A stretch of DNA of 64,000 nucleotides from Streptomyces sp. NBC_00457 (GCF_036014015.1 NZ_CP107905.1:9548001-9612000); one strand, 5' to 3'. Positions 49,077 to 57,635 are shown, counted from the first letter of the stretch. The notes: generated by a model from the letters alone, not told the origin. Numbers and translations are program-made.

Positions 49077-52000
49077 TCAGGACAGCGGCTCCACCCACAC
49101 GTTGCGGAACCGGACCTTGTTGCCGTGGTCCTGGAAGCGGATCGCACCGAGCGCGGCCGACTCGGGTTCACCTCCACCCGTCGGCCCGTCGATGGCCACG
49201 TCGTCGTGGACCTTCTTGCCGTTCCAGATCACCGTGACCCGCGCGTCCGACGTCTTCTTGCCGTCCCCGTCGAAGCGCGCGGCACGGAAGGTGATGTCGT
49301 ACGTCTGCCATGTCTCCGGGGCCTTCGCGGCGTTGAGGTCGGCGGCCTCCTTCAGATAGATGGACGCCGCCTCGTTGTTGGCGAGATCCGTGTCGCCGTA
49401 CGAGTCGAGGATCTGCACCTCGTACCGATCCTGGAGGTAGACACCGCTGTTGCCGCGGTCCTGGCCGGTGACGTCGTCCGGGAGCTTGGGGACGCGGAAC
49501 TCGACATGCAGCTTGAAGTCGCCGAAGTGCTGCTTCGTGCGCAGGTCGCCGCAGCAGACCTCCATGGACTTCTCGGCGGTGTGCGGCCATTCGGCGCTGC
49601 GGCCGTCGGTGTGCTGCCAGGCCGTGGAGACGCTGCCGCCGGAGAACAGGTCGATCCGTGCGCCCGGGCGGCGGATGTCGACCGCGTCGAGGTTGACGTG
49701 GCCGGTGTCGCCCGCGCCGACGGAGTACGTGATCGTGTTGCGGCCCTTGCGGAGCTCGAAGCGTTCGGTCTTGGTCGACCAGCGGTTCCACTCGCCTGTC
49801 GAGGGCAGACTCGTCTGCTTCGCCGCGCCGCCGTTGACGGAGACGCTGACCGTCTTCGTGCCCGGGGCGGGGTGCGGGCCGTTGGCGTAGCGCAGCCCCA
49901 CGTCGTACACGCCCTTCTTGGCGACCTCGACGTCCACGCTCACCTGGGCGCCCTGCTCGCCGAAGCCGTCGACGAAGCCGCCGCCGGTGTACCCGGCGTG
50001 CTCGGTGTCGGTGCCCGCGCTGCCGGACAGGCGGCCGGACTCGGCGTCGTACGTGGTGACGGGCTCCTCGGGGCCGGGCCTGGCGTTGAGCGTGTACCAG
50101 GCCTCGGTGGACCACAGCTGCTCGCCCTCGGTGGACGAGAACGGGCGCGGCGAGCGGACATGCACGACGCGGTCGGTCTTGAGCCCGGGGATGGTGAGCT
50201 GGACCTTCTTGCGGTCCTTGGAGAGCTTCGCCGACGTGACCGGCAGCGACTCCTCGTCGATCTTGGGGCCGCCGTACGCCGGGGTCGGCGCGTAACGCCA
50301 CTGCTCGACGGAGTACGCGCCCTCGGTGAGTTTGGCCGCGGTCTCCTTCGACAGGGGCTTGGTGTAGGTGAGTTCGAAGCCGTCCGGGGTCGCGCGCATC
50401 GTCTTGATGTCGAAGGCGGTCTTGCCGTTCGGGGTCAGCTTCTGCAGGCCGAAGCGGAGCTTGCCCGCCTGCCCCCAGTTGCCGTCGGCGCCCAGACCGC
50501 CGGTGTAGATCGCACCGTCGGGCCCCTCGCTGATCCGGGTGATGCCGGACTCGAGGCCCTGCGTGTGCCGGAACACCGCGCCCTGGTACTCGCCGTCGAC
50601 CTTCTCGAGGTCGGCGCGCTGCAGTCCGCCGTAGGTGACGTCACCGAACACCATCTGCCCGGCGAACGGGCCCTTCTTCAACCGCATCGGTGTGCTGGGC
50701 GAGTTGGCGATCTCGTTCTGCGGCAGCCAGAGCACCGGCTTGGTGACGGGCTTGTCGTCGTACGGGCCGTCCGGGTTCATGTAGTGGTTGAAGAACCGGC
50801 CCTGCTTGACGTGCACCAGCTTGGAGGCGGGCAGCCAGCCGCCCTGGTTGTCGGTGACGAACAGCTCGTTGCCGGGGCCGCGGCCGATGCCGTTCGGGGT
50901 GCGCAGACCGCCGGCCAGGTAACTGACCTTGCCCGTGGCCTTGTTGACCTTGATGGTGGTGCCGCGGTTCGGGGCGGGCTGCGGGTCGGTGGTGGCGCCG
51001 CCGTAGTTGATGGAGACGGACAGGTTCAGATAGAAGTCGCCCTTGTCGTAGAGCAGTCCGAAGGCGAACTCATGGAAGTTCCCGCCGTACGGCCACTCGG
51101 CGATCTTCTTCTTCTCGTCCGTCACCTCGTCACCGTTGGTGTCGTTCAGCTCGGTCAGCTGATGCTTCTCCGACACATACAGCTTCCCGCCGACGTACTT
51201 GATGCCCATGGGTTCCTTGAGCCCGTCGGCGATCTTCTTGTACGTGACCTTGTCGGGTCCGGTGTCGCCGGTGACGTGGTCCAGGAGGTACACCTCGCCC
51301 TTGGTCTCCTCACTGCCGCCCCAGGTGGAGATCGCGAGCCGGCCGTCGGGCAGCCAGTCCATCGCGGACACCTGCGGCTCGAAGCCCTCGGGCCGCAGAT
51401 TCGTCAGCGTGTAGCCGGGGTTGACCTCGGTCAGGGGCAGCCCGTCACCCGGGGTGTCGTACGTCCCCTCGCACTCCTTGCGTCCGGGTGCCGTGACTCT
51501 GACGACCCCGGCGTCCGTGCTCAGCACGGAGTTCGGCACGACCGTGAACTCGGTTGCCCCCGGCGGCTTCCACTGCAGCGTGACCTGCTGTCCGCCGCCC
51601 GCGTCGAAGTGGTCGATGCGCAGCGAGGTGTAGCCCGCGTTGAGCGTGATCTCGCCGTCCTTGGGCTCGGCGCCGTGCAGCCCGTCGTGGTCGATGACCT
51701 GCTGGTCGCCGAGGAAGAGCCGGGATCCGTCGTCACTGATCAGCCGGAAGGCGTACGCGCCGGCCTCGGGCACGTTGAGATTGCCGATGATCTGCGACAC
51801 GAAGTTGTCGCTGAACCCGAAGCCGTCGGTGGACGTCCAGTCCGCCGTCGGAATCAGCTTGTCGACATTGGGCGTCTGTGCGGGCTTGAGATCGCACAGC
51901 TTGCTGAGCGGGGACTGGATGTCGAACACCCGCAGGGTGACGCCCGGTTCCTGCGGCGGGAGGTCGGCGAAGGGCCGGGGATCGTCATCGGCCGCGGCGG

Positions 52001-52121
52001 GGCTGACGAGGGCGCCGCCGAGGAGGGCGGTGAGCAGCAGCCCGGTGGCTCTTCGAACTCTGTGACGGACGGGGCGGGTTGTGTGTCCGGGGGGCTCGTG
52101 GCGCTCGGGGGGTGGCTTCAC
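49077..52121 (-). CDS. Secreted PA14 / sugar-dehydrogenase / CBM / DUF1080 multidomain protein
   Basis: A 1014-residue exported protein. The signal peptide ends near VSPAAADD (about 45). A PA14-like domain follows (about 55-205: NLNVPEAGAYAFRLISDDGSRLFLGDQQVIDHDG). Next is a glucose/sorbosone dehydrogenase-like propeller (about 230-580: SAMDWLPDGRLAISTWGG, RTPNGIGRGPGNELFVTDNQGGWLPASK). A linker and a CBM6-like domain (about 690-820) follow. The end (about 825-1014) is DUF1080, the 3-keto-disaccharide hydrolase fold (GDFKLHVEFRVP, RGNSGVYLQDRYEVQILDS, KVRFRNVWVEPL). It probably binds and degrades an oxidised glycoside outside the cell. GTG at 52121 follows AGGAGG. Site C lies 91 bp upstream. 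Confidence 0.88.
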   Translation of the reverse strand: MKPPPERHEPPGHTTRPVRHRVRRATGLLLTALLGGALVSPAAADDDPRPFADLPPQEPGVTLRVFDIQSPLSKLCDLKPAQTPNVDKLIPTADWTSTDGFGFSDNFVSQIIGNLNVPEAGAYAFRLISDDGSRLFLGDQQVIDHDGLHGAEPKDGEITLNAGYTSLRIDHFDAGGGQQVTLQWKPPGATEFTVVPNSVLSTDAGVVRVTAPGRKECEGTYDTPGDGLPLTEVNPGYTLTNLRPEGFEPQVSAMDWLPDGRLAISTWGGSEETKGEVYLLDHVTGDTGPDKVTYKKIADGLKEPMGIKYVGGKLYVSEKHQLTELNDTNGDEVTDEKKKIAEWPYGGNFHEFAFGLLYDKGDFYLNLSVSINYGGATTDPQPAPNRGTTIKVNKATGKVSYLAGGLRTPNGIGRGPGNELFVTDNQGGWLPASKLVHVKQGRFFNHYMNPDGPYDDKPVTKPVLWLPQNEIANSPSTPMRLKKGPFAGQMVFGDVTYGGLQRADLEKVDGEYQGAVFRHTQGLESGITRISEGPDGAIYTGGLGADGNWGQAGKLRFGLQKLTPNGKTAFDIKTMRATPDGFELTYTKPLSKETAAKLTEGAYSVEQWRYAPTPAYGGPKIDEESLPVTSAKLSKDRKKVQLTIPGLKTDRVVHVRSPRPFSSTEGEQLWSTEAWYTLNARPGPEEPVTTYDAESGRLSGSAGTDTEHAGYTGGGFVDGFGEQGAQVSVDVEVAKKGVYDVGLRYANGPHPAPGTKTVSVSVNGGAAKQTSLPSTGEWNRWSTKTERFELRKGRNTITYSVGAGDTGHVNLDAVDIRRPGARIDLFSGGSVSTAWQHTDGRSAEWPHTAEKSMEVCCGDLRTKQHFGDFKLHVEFRVPKLPDDVTGQDRGNSGVYLQDRYEVQILDSYGDTDLANNEAASIYLKEAADLNAAKAPETWQTYDITFRAARFDGDGKKTSDARVTVIWNGKKVHDDVAIDGPTGGGEPESAALGAIRFQDHGNKVRFRNVWVEPLS

Positions 52122-52211
52122 TCTTCCTCCTGCGTTGTTCGGTGGCGACTCACGCAGACTTCTGTGGCAAAGCGACGCTCAGCGTAGGGACTTGGCCCCT
52201 GTGCGTCCACG

Positions 52212-52236
52212 CTTTGTCCACAGAAAGGAAAAACTG
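52212..52236. promoter_or_regulatory. Shared 25-bp imperfect palindrome, site C
   Basis: Read on the minus strand: CAGTTTTTCC, six bases, then TGGACAAAG. It matches sites A and B in both halves and in spacing, and lies 91-115 bases upstream of the GTG at 52121. It is thus in promoter position for the secreted multidomain protein. Confidence 0.65.
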
Positions 52237-52286
52237 CTGCCGGCCCTCGGGTGGGTCGAGCGAACGGGCTCATGCCCCGCACGCGC

Positions 52287-52973
52287 CTACCAGGGCAATG
52301 TCCCGGTTTCGTCCTGCAATGTTCCTGTCGGACCGTCCGCGTCGAGAGTCGCCAGACGTACGACGGTTCTGGCGCTCTCTTCCGGTGATCTTCCGATTCC
52401 GAAGGCCGCGGTCATGTCGGTGGCGGTGGTGCCGGGCTCAACCGCGTTGAACTTGATGCCCGGTTGAGCTTTGGCGTACTGGATCGTGAGCATGGTCGCT
52501 GCCGACTTGGACGCGGAGTAGAGCGCGAGCGGCAGGTGGAACTCCGGCCGGTCGGGGTTGTTCACGGCCCAGAACGACCCGGCGCTGCTCGAAACGGTGA
52601 CCACGGTCGGATTCGAGGACTTGCGCAGCAGGGGGAGTGCCGCCTCCGTGACGCGCACGACCCCCACCGCGTTGGTGTCGAAAACTCGCAGGGCCGTGGG
52701 ACCGTCGGTGACTCCGTGCCCCAGGATGCCCGCGTTGTGAACCAGAACGTCGAGCCGGCCCTCGGCTGAACCGATCGTTGCCAGCGCGCTGTTCACCGAG
52801 GCGTCGTCGGTCACATCGAGCTGAACGAAGCGCGCGCCGAGCGCTGCCGCAGCCTTTTCGCCTCGCTCGACGTCACGCGCGCCGATGTAGACGACGTGGC
52901 CCAACTCCAGAAGTTGTTTGGCTGTCTCGAAACCGATGCCCTTGTTGGCGCCGGTGATCAGTGTGACGGTCAT
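52287..52973 (-). CDS. Short-chain dehydrogenase/reductase
   Basis: A 228-residue SDR with TGANKGIG (about 8-15), DVTDDASV, HNAG (about 85-88), the catalytic Ser in TVSSSAGS and YSASK. The N-terminus and the TGANKGIGFETAKQL form are those of carbonyl-reductase-like SDRs; the substrate is unknown. The 3' end is close to the promoter of the big secreted protein gene. A 24-bp element shared with the TetR promoter lies just before the start, so the TetR at 53046 is the likely regulator. Confidence 0.88.
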   Translation of the reverse strand: MTVTLITGANKGIGFETAKQLLELGHVVYIGARDVERGEKAAAALGARFVQLDVTDDASVNSALATIGSAEGRLDVLVHNAGILGHGVTDGPTALRVFDTNAVGVVRVTEAALPLLRKSSNPTVVTVSSSAGSFWAVNNPDRPEFHLPLALYSASKSAATMLTIQYAKAQPGIKFNAVEPGTTATDMTAAFGIGRSPEESARTVVRLATLDADGPTGTLQDETGTLPW

Positions 52974-52983
52974 GCGTGCCAGC

Positions 52984-53007
52984 TTTCTGTATCGTAGAAT
53001 CCAAAAT
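52984..53007. promoter_or_regulatory. TetR operator candidate before the SDR gene
   Basis: A 24-base element TTTCTGTATC...AATCCAAAAT, 11 bases before the ATG at 52973. It shares TTCTG, AATCCA and AAT at identical spacing with 53665-53688 in the TetR promoter. TTCT/AGAA form an inverted half-repeat. Confidence 0.6.
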
Positions 53008-53045
53008 GTGGGCAAGCGGATGCCGGGCGACTTGGGCGTAGGTTC

Positions 53046-53648
53046 TCAACTCAGGAGTGAGCGCAGACCATTGAGTGCGATCTGCCGCAGCAGTTCGGAC
53101 TCGATACCTGCCTGCGCGGTCACACGCAGCCCGGAGATGACCGTCGCCACCAGCAAGGCCCCTTCGTGCGGGTCGGCATCCGCACGGATGCTGCCGTCGA
53201 GACGCCCGGCCCGGATCACTCCTTCAAAATCGTCCATGAGTTCGCGCAGGTCCCGATCGAGGATGCGGGCCACTCGCTCGTCCCGCTCGCGCAGGTCCGG
53301 GGCCATCATGCTCTGCACGACCATGCATCCGGCCGCATGTCCCTGCTCGCGTGCTGAGCGTTCCTCCTCGACGACGTCCTCCATCAACACGCGAAGCCGC
53401 TCGGCCCCGTTGAGCTGGTCATCGGCGAGCACCTGTGCCCGGCGCTCACGGAACACCTTCACGTACCGCTCCAGTGCGCGCACGAACAGTTCGTCCTTCG
53501 ACGTGAAGGCGTTGTACAGGCTGCTGCGCCGCACCCCCGCCGCCTCGCAGAGCTGCTCGGTCGAGGTGTCGGCGAAGCCGTGCACCCGGAACTCCGCCGC
53601 CGCAGCGTCGAGCACCGCGGTCTCGTCAAAGGATCGTGGCCTGCCCAT
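53046..53648 (-). CDS. TetR-family regulator
   Basis: A 200-residue regulator starting MGRPRSFDETAVLDAAAAEF, with a TetR HTH (DTSTEQLCEAAGVRRSSLYNAFTSKDELF) and a C-terminal TetR_C_16-like domain containing GCMVVQSMMA. This subgroup commonly represses an adjacent oxidoreductase. The SDR gene is 72 bp downstream on the same strand, and similar operator-like elements lie before both genes, supporting autoregulation plus control of the SDR. Confidence 0.92.
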   Translation of the reverse strand: MGRPRSFDETAVLDAAAAEFRVHGFADTSTEQLCEAAGVRRSSLYNAFTSKDELFVRALERYVKVFRERRAQVLADDQLNGAERLRVLMEDVVEEERSAREQGHAAGCMVVQSMMAPDLRERDERVARILDRDLRELMDDFEGVIRAGRLDGSIRADADPHEGALLVATVISGLRVTAQAGIESELLRQIALNGLRSLLS

Positions 53649-53664
53649 GAGGCGACGCTACCAG

Positions 53665-53688
53665 ATTCTGAACTTGATAATCCAGAAT
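53665..53688. promoter_or_regulatory. TetR operator candidate before the TetR gene
   Basis: A 24-base element, ATTCTGAACTTG...AATCCAGAAT, 17 bases before the ATG at 53648. ATTCTG and CAGAAT form a 6-bp inverted repeat with a 12-base centre. It matches the element before the SDR gene in the same orientation. Confidence 0.6.
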
Positions 53689-53771
53689 GGAATGGGTGTG
53701 GGTACCGCAGGCATACGGTGGTGGGGTGGAGCCGATCGAGGCCGTCGGACAGCACCTGGGCGGAGGCAGCG

Positions 53772-53921
53772 ATGCGTCAGACCAATCTCGCCGGTGAGTC
53801 GGCCGAATACGTCAGCGCCCGGGAGGAGCTGCGGCAGGCCGAGATCGAGCTGATGGGGCACCGTGAACGCGCCGCCGACCTGCGGCGCCGCTTGCCGCTG
53901 GGGCCTGTCGTCGACGACTAC
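53772..53921 (+). pseudogene. 5' fragment of a DUF899 (thioredoxin-like) gene
   Basis: 50 codons beginning MRQTNLAGESAEYVSAREEL, through RQAEIELMGHRERAADLRRR and LPLGPVVDDY. This is the standard opening of DUF899 proteins, which continue for about 200 residues with a thioredoxin-like domain. A strong GGAGG site precedes the ATG. Right after DDY the sequence switches to an unrelated gene in another frame, so the DUF899 protein is truncated. Confidence 0.75.
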
Positions 53922-53923
53922 AC

Positions 53924-54682
53924 CACACCGGTGTCCGGTTGTACGACATGCCGTGGCTGGCCCGCTTCTTCCACGACCGGCACCGCGCCCGCGGCGGGAC
54001 CGACGACCTCGACCGCGCCGCGCGCATCCTCGAACGCGGCTACGCCCTCGGCGGCGCCCTGCACCTGTCCATCGGCCTTTCCCCGGCGGTCCTTGACGTG
54101 TGCGACAGCCTGGACGCCACGGGACAGACCGACCGCGCGGACAGCCTGCGGGACCAACTGGTCGACAGCGCCCGGCAGTTCGTACGCCTGGGCAGGCAAC
54201 TGCCCGCCCACGAGGTCAACTACGAGCAGTCCATCGTGGCGCCCCTCGTCGACCTCCTCACCGACGCCCACACCGTCACCGGTGACCCCGTCTTCCACGA
54301 CGCCGTCGCCGAACGGCTGCCCTGGCTGCTGGCCTTCGGCGGACCGCAGCCCCACGCCCGGCTGCACGGGGTGGCGATCCGCCACTGGGACGGCTTCTGG
54401 TTCGGCGCCGACCGCCTCTGGGGGGACGTCTTCCCGCACTACTGGAGCGCCCTGACCGCGGTCACCCTCCTGCGCCTGCCGGCCGATCTGCGCACCGACC
54501 ACACCGACCGGCTCGCTGAGGCGATCCTCCGCGCCAACATGGCCAACTACCGCGAGGACGGCTCCGCCACCTGCGCCTTCGTCATGCCCTCCACCGTCGA
54601 CGGCAGAGCCGCACACACCGCCGACCCTCTCGCCAACGACCAGGACTGGCACCTGTACCTCTGGACGCAGGCGCGGCCCTGA
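53924..54682 (+). pseudogene. 3' part of an unidentified large gene fused to the DUF899 start
   Basis: 253 codons with good coding bias: HTGVRLYDMPWLARFFHDRH and on through LERGYALGGALHLSIGLSPAVLD, HEVNYEQSIVAPLVDLLTDA, GVAIRHWDGFWFGADRLWGD to YLWTQARP. The helix-rich pattern with conserved W, H and E residues resembles the late part of six-hairpin glycosidase-like proteins, though I cannot name the family. It has no proper start; its frame differs from the DUF899 fragment. The clean junction at about 53922 points to one deletion between two genes. Confidence 0.5.
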
Positions 54683-54801
54683 AGTATTCGGCACGAGGCA
54701 CCTGGTTGGCGGTTTCCGGTCGGTACCCCGGAAGCACTTGCCGTGTTCAATCGCTCATATCGCGTCACGAACGGACAGGGCCCCACACCTCAGGAGGCAC
54801 C

Positions 54802-56043
54802 GTGATCGCCGCTCCCGAACCCGGACTGACCGAACGCGACATCATCGAAAGGGCCGCAGCGCTCCGGCCCGCGCTGCTCGAACGCCAGCCGGAGACCGAA
54901 CGGTTGACGCACTACCCCAAGGACACCCACGACGACTTCCTGCGGGCGGGCTTCTACCGGATCCTCCAGCCGCGGCGGTACGGCGGCTACGAGTTCGCCC
55001 TGCCCGTGTTCTACCGCGTGGTCACCGAGATCGCCCGCGGCTGCCCCTCCACCGGCTGGGCCCTGTCCCTCACCGCCGCGCACGTTCTCCAGGTCGCCTC
55101 GGTCTTCGAGGAGCAGGCGCAGGACGAGATCTTCGGCGCCGACGGCGACTTCCGGGCGGCGTCCACGGTCATGCCCATCGGCGTCGCACAGCCCGACGGC
55201 GACGGCCGGATCGTCCTCGACGGCACCTGGCCGTACTCCTCCGGCGCGCCCTACTCCACGCACTACGTCGGCCAGACCCTGCGCGCCCCCGAGAAGCCCG
55301 GCGACCCGCCGGGACCGCCGGTGCTGTTCGTCGCCCCGCGCTCGGTGTGGACGGTCCTGGACGACTGGTACGGCGTGCTCGGCCTGCGCGGCAGCGGATC
55401 CAACAGCATCCACATGGAACAGGCCCGCATCCCCGCGTACTGCACGATCGAGGCAAGCCTGCTCGACCTGCCGGTGGAGGGCGGCAGCACCGGATCACGG
55501 CTGCACGGCAACCCCATGTACGCCGGGCGTGCGCCGAGCTTCTTCCACGGTGAGCTGGCCGCCATCATGGTCGGCACCGCGTACGCCGCCGCCGACGAGT
55601 ACGCCCGGATCCTCGCCGCCCGCCCCCTCGCCCTGGAACCCGACCGCACGCGCTCCGAACTCCACGACTACCAGCGGCACTTGGGCGAGGCGCTCGGCGT
55701 CGTCCACACGGCCGAGGCCGCGCTGCGCCGCACCGCCGAGGACTGGATGGAGACCTGCCACCGCAACGCCACCGGCGAGGCTCCCTTCACCGTCGCCGAG
55801 GACAACCGGCTCGCGCTGATGTTCCTGAACGCCGGGCGCATGGTCTGGGACGTGCTCCAGGGCACCCTCTTCCGCACGGCCGGCTCCCGGCACGCCCGCG
55901 ACGGCGAGCGGATGCAGCGCTACTTCCGGGACGCGGCCACGTACTGGACCCATGTCGGCCCGAGCATGGCCGAGCCGCTGTACCGGCGCGTCGGCTGCGA
56001 CCGCCTGGGCCTGCCCTCGGACCACATCCCGCTGATCCCCTGA
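54802..56043 (+). CDS. Acyl-CoA dehydrogenase-fold flavin monooxygenase, HsaA/HpaH-like
   Basis: A 413-residue protein of the acyl-CoA dehydrogenase superfamily in its group D (two-component flavin hydroxylase) form. It shows DDFLRAGFYRILQPRRYGGYEF, EIARGCPSTGWALSLTAAH, GTWPYSSGAPYSTHYVG, GLRGSGSNSIHMEQARIP and a C-terminal DVLQGTLFRTAGSRHARDGERMQRYFRDAATYWTHVGPS. Members hydroxylate phenols or steroids with reduced flavin from a partner reductase, which is not adjacent here. GTG at 54802 follows AGGAGG at 5 bases. Confidence 0.88.
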   Translation: MIAAPEPGLTERDIIERAAALRPALLERQPETERLTHYPKDTHDDFLRAGFYRILQPRRYGGYEFALPVFYRVVTEIARGCPSTGWALSLTAAHVLQVASVFEEQAQDEIFGADGDFRAASTVMPIGVAQPDGDGRIVLDGTWPYSSGAPYSTHYVGQTLRAPEKPGDPPGPPVLFVAPRSVWTVLDDWYGVLGLRGSGSNSIHMEQARIPAYCTIEASLLDLPVEGGSTGSRLHGNPMYAGRAPSFFHGELAAIMVGTAYAAADEYARILAARPLALEPDRTRSELHDYQRHLGEALGVVHTAEAALRRTAEDWMETCHRNATGEAPFTVAEDNRLALMFLNAGRMVWDVLQGTLFRTAGSRHARDGERMQRYFRDAATYWTHVGPSMAEPLYRRVGCDRLGLPSDHIPLIP

Positions 56044-56139
56044 TCCCGGATGAATGCGCTGCTCCGGATGGGGTACGCGAGCAGAGCCCGGATCTCTTCC
56101 GAACAGGCCCGTACGACCGCCGCTACCAGGGAAGCTGCC

Positions 56140-56535
56140 ATGGAGACACCCCGCACCCCCGCCACCGCGGCCCAGCGCGCGCTGGACGTGCTGGCCGAGA
56201 ACACCGAGGACACGGCGGCGCTGGACGCGCTCGCGAGCAGCGAGGTGCTCGTGCCCGTGCCCGACGACGTCAGCGACGAGGACGCGACCGATCCCGGCGC
56301 CGTGGCGCTGCCGGTCATCGAGCACCCGGGAGGTGAACCGACCGTGCCCGTGTTCACCTCGGAACCGGAGCTGGCCGGGCTGCTGCCGTTCGTCTCCCGC
56401 TACCGGCTGGTACCGCTGGGTGCCCTCGCCGCACAGTGGCCCACCGACGACCTGGCCCTCACCATCGACGGGGCCTCCCAGCACCCGCTGACGCTCACCT
56501 CGGAGGGAGTACGCACGCTGCTGGCCCGTCCGTGA
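56140..56535 (+). CDS. SseB-like N-terminal-domain protein
   Basis: A 131-residue acidic protein whose core VLVPVPDD, VALPVIEH, VPVFTSEPELAGLLPFVSRYRLVPLGALAAQWP is the SseB/DUF N-terminal fold, common in Streptomyces and of unknown role. ATG at 56140 has GGGAAG at 6 bases. It follows the flavin monooxygenase on the same strand by 96 bp. The 150 bases after it, up to the MarR gene, show no further gene. Confidence 0.78.
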   Translation: METPRTPATAAQRALDVLAENTEDTAALDALASSEVLVPVPDDVSDEDATDPGAVALPVIEHPGGEPTVPVFTSEPELAGLLPFVSRYRLVPLGALAAQWPTDDLALTIDGASQHPLTLTSEGVRTLLARP

Positions 56536-56686
56536 GCGGGGCAAACCCGGCCACCGCGTATCGGAGGGGGAGCAGCCTCAACCCCTGAGGGGGCGCGGGG
56601 CTGTGTCCATGTGCGGTTCCTCGGCGGCTGAGGTGCCTCCAGCCCGTCGCGGTAGGAACGGTCGGCCGCTCCCACCGGCCCGCGCC

Positions 56687-57076
56687 TCAGCCGCCCAGCA
56701 TCCGGGCCAGCACCGCCCGCTGCAGTGGCAGCACCTCCGCGTGCAGGTCGCGGCCCTTGGCGGTCAGGGCGACCCAGACGCCGCGTCGGTCCTCCATGCA
56801 GACCGAGCGCTCCACCAGGCCGTCCTTCTCCAGTCGGCCGATGAGCCGGGACAGTGCGCTCTGGCTGAGATGGACCCGGCCGACGAGGTTCTGCACCCGG
56901 CACTGGTCGCCCTCCTCGGGCGAGGCGGAGGCGAGCATGTCGATGACCTCGAAATCGCTCGCCCCCAGCCCGTGCGGGTGCAGCACTCGGTCGATCTCGC
57001 ACATTGTGCGCGCGTGCACCGACAGGATGTCCCGCCAGCGTTCCTCGAGCCGGGCCTCGGCCGTGTCGACTGCCAT
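56687..57076 (-). CDS. MarR-family regulator
   Basis: A 129-residue winged-helix protein. The DNA-binding helices are in VQNLVGRVHLSQSALSRLIGRLEKDGLVERSVCMEDRRGVWVALTAKG, with the conserved D-R wing (EDRRG). MarR proteins usually repress genes for phenolic or oxidant response and themselves. ATG at 57076 is chosen because the family starts at this point. A 22-bp palindrome lies 9 bases upstream of it, so autoregulation is likely. The VOC gene ends 53 bp upstream on the same strand, and the palindrome lies between the two. Confidence 0.9.
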   Translation of the reverse strand: MAVDTAEARLEERWRDILSVHARTMCEIDRVLHPHGLGASDFEVIDMLASASPEEGDQCRVQNLVGRVHLSQSALSRLIGRLEKDGLVERSVCMEDRRGVWVALTAKGRDLHAEVLPLQRAVLARMLGG

Positions 57077-57084
57077 ACACCCGA

Positions 57085-57106
57085 TGTTAATGCACATGCA
57101 TCAACA
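57085..57106. promoter_or_regulatory. 22-bp palindromic MarR operator candidate
   Basis: TGTT.ATGCA..TGCAT.AACA is symmetric at 18 of 22 positions and lies between the VOC stop and the MarR ATG. Arm spacing is one and a half turns, as in known MarR sites. Confidence 0.75.
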
Positions 57107-57129
57107 CTTGAACGGCACTCGAACCCGGC

Positions 57130-57477
57130 TCAGGCGGGATCCTGAAGGAGCCCGACCAGGTTCCCGTCCGCGTCCTTCACGAAGGCGATGAGTCGGCCGC
57201 CGCCGACGTCGTTGACGTCCTGGAGGAGCTCCGCACCGGCGTCCAGCAGGGCCGCGAGGCGGGAGCGGATGTCGGTCACGGTCCAGTAGGGCACCGGTCC
57301 GGTCATGCCCTTGGCGTGCCCGTTCGGGTCGAGACCGACGTCCTGGCCGGCGGCCTTGAAGCCGACGTAGTAGGGCTCGTCGGCGTACGGCTCCACCTCC
57401 AGCAGCGCGCTGAACAGGGCTTTCGCCCGGGCGATGTCCTTGACGGGGTAGATGATCGTGTTGACACCGGCGGTCAT
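57130..57477 (-). CDS. VOC/glyoxalase-family protein
   Basis: A 115-residue VOC-superfamily protein with the first-module pattern TIIYPVKDIARAKALFSALLEVEPYADEPYYVGF and the second-strand pattern LLQDVNDVGGGRLIAFVKDADGNLVGLLQD. Members include metal-dependent dioxygenases, glyoxalases and antibiotic-binding proteins; metal ligands here are incomplete, so a binding role is possible. GGAGGAG precedes the ATG. The MarR gene follows on the same strand. Confidence 0.85.
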   Translation of the reverse strand: MTAGVNTIIYPVKDIARAKALFSALLEVEPYADEPYYVGFKAAGQDVGLDPNGHAKGMTGPVPYWTVTDIRSRLAALLDAGAELLQDVNDVGGGRLIAFVKDADGNLVGLLQDPA

Positions 57478-57635
57478 GGCGGACTCCTCCGTGAAGCGTG
57501 ACCCGACGACTCGCGCCGGGTTCGCGCCGACGGCTTTTCGGCGCTGATGTCACGCTAGGACGGGGGAGCGGCGGGTGGCTTCTCGGATCCTGACCGGTTC
57601 CTGACCGGACCCTGACCGGTCGCTCCGCTCCGCCG

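Noticed and set aside
49125..52187. A frame of about 1020 codons on the plus strand opposite the DUF1080 protein
   Set aside because: Composition is Val/Gly/Arg/Ala-biased with no recognisable domain; the minus strand encodes a complete multidomain protein.
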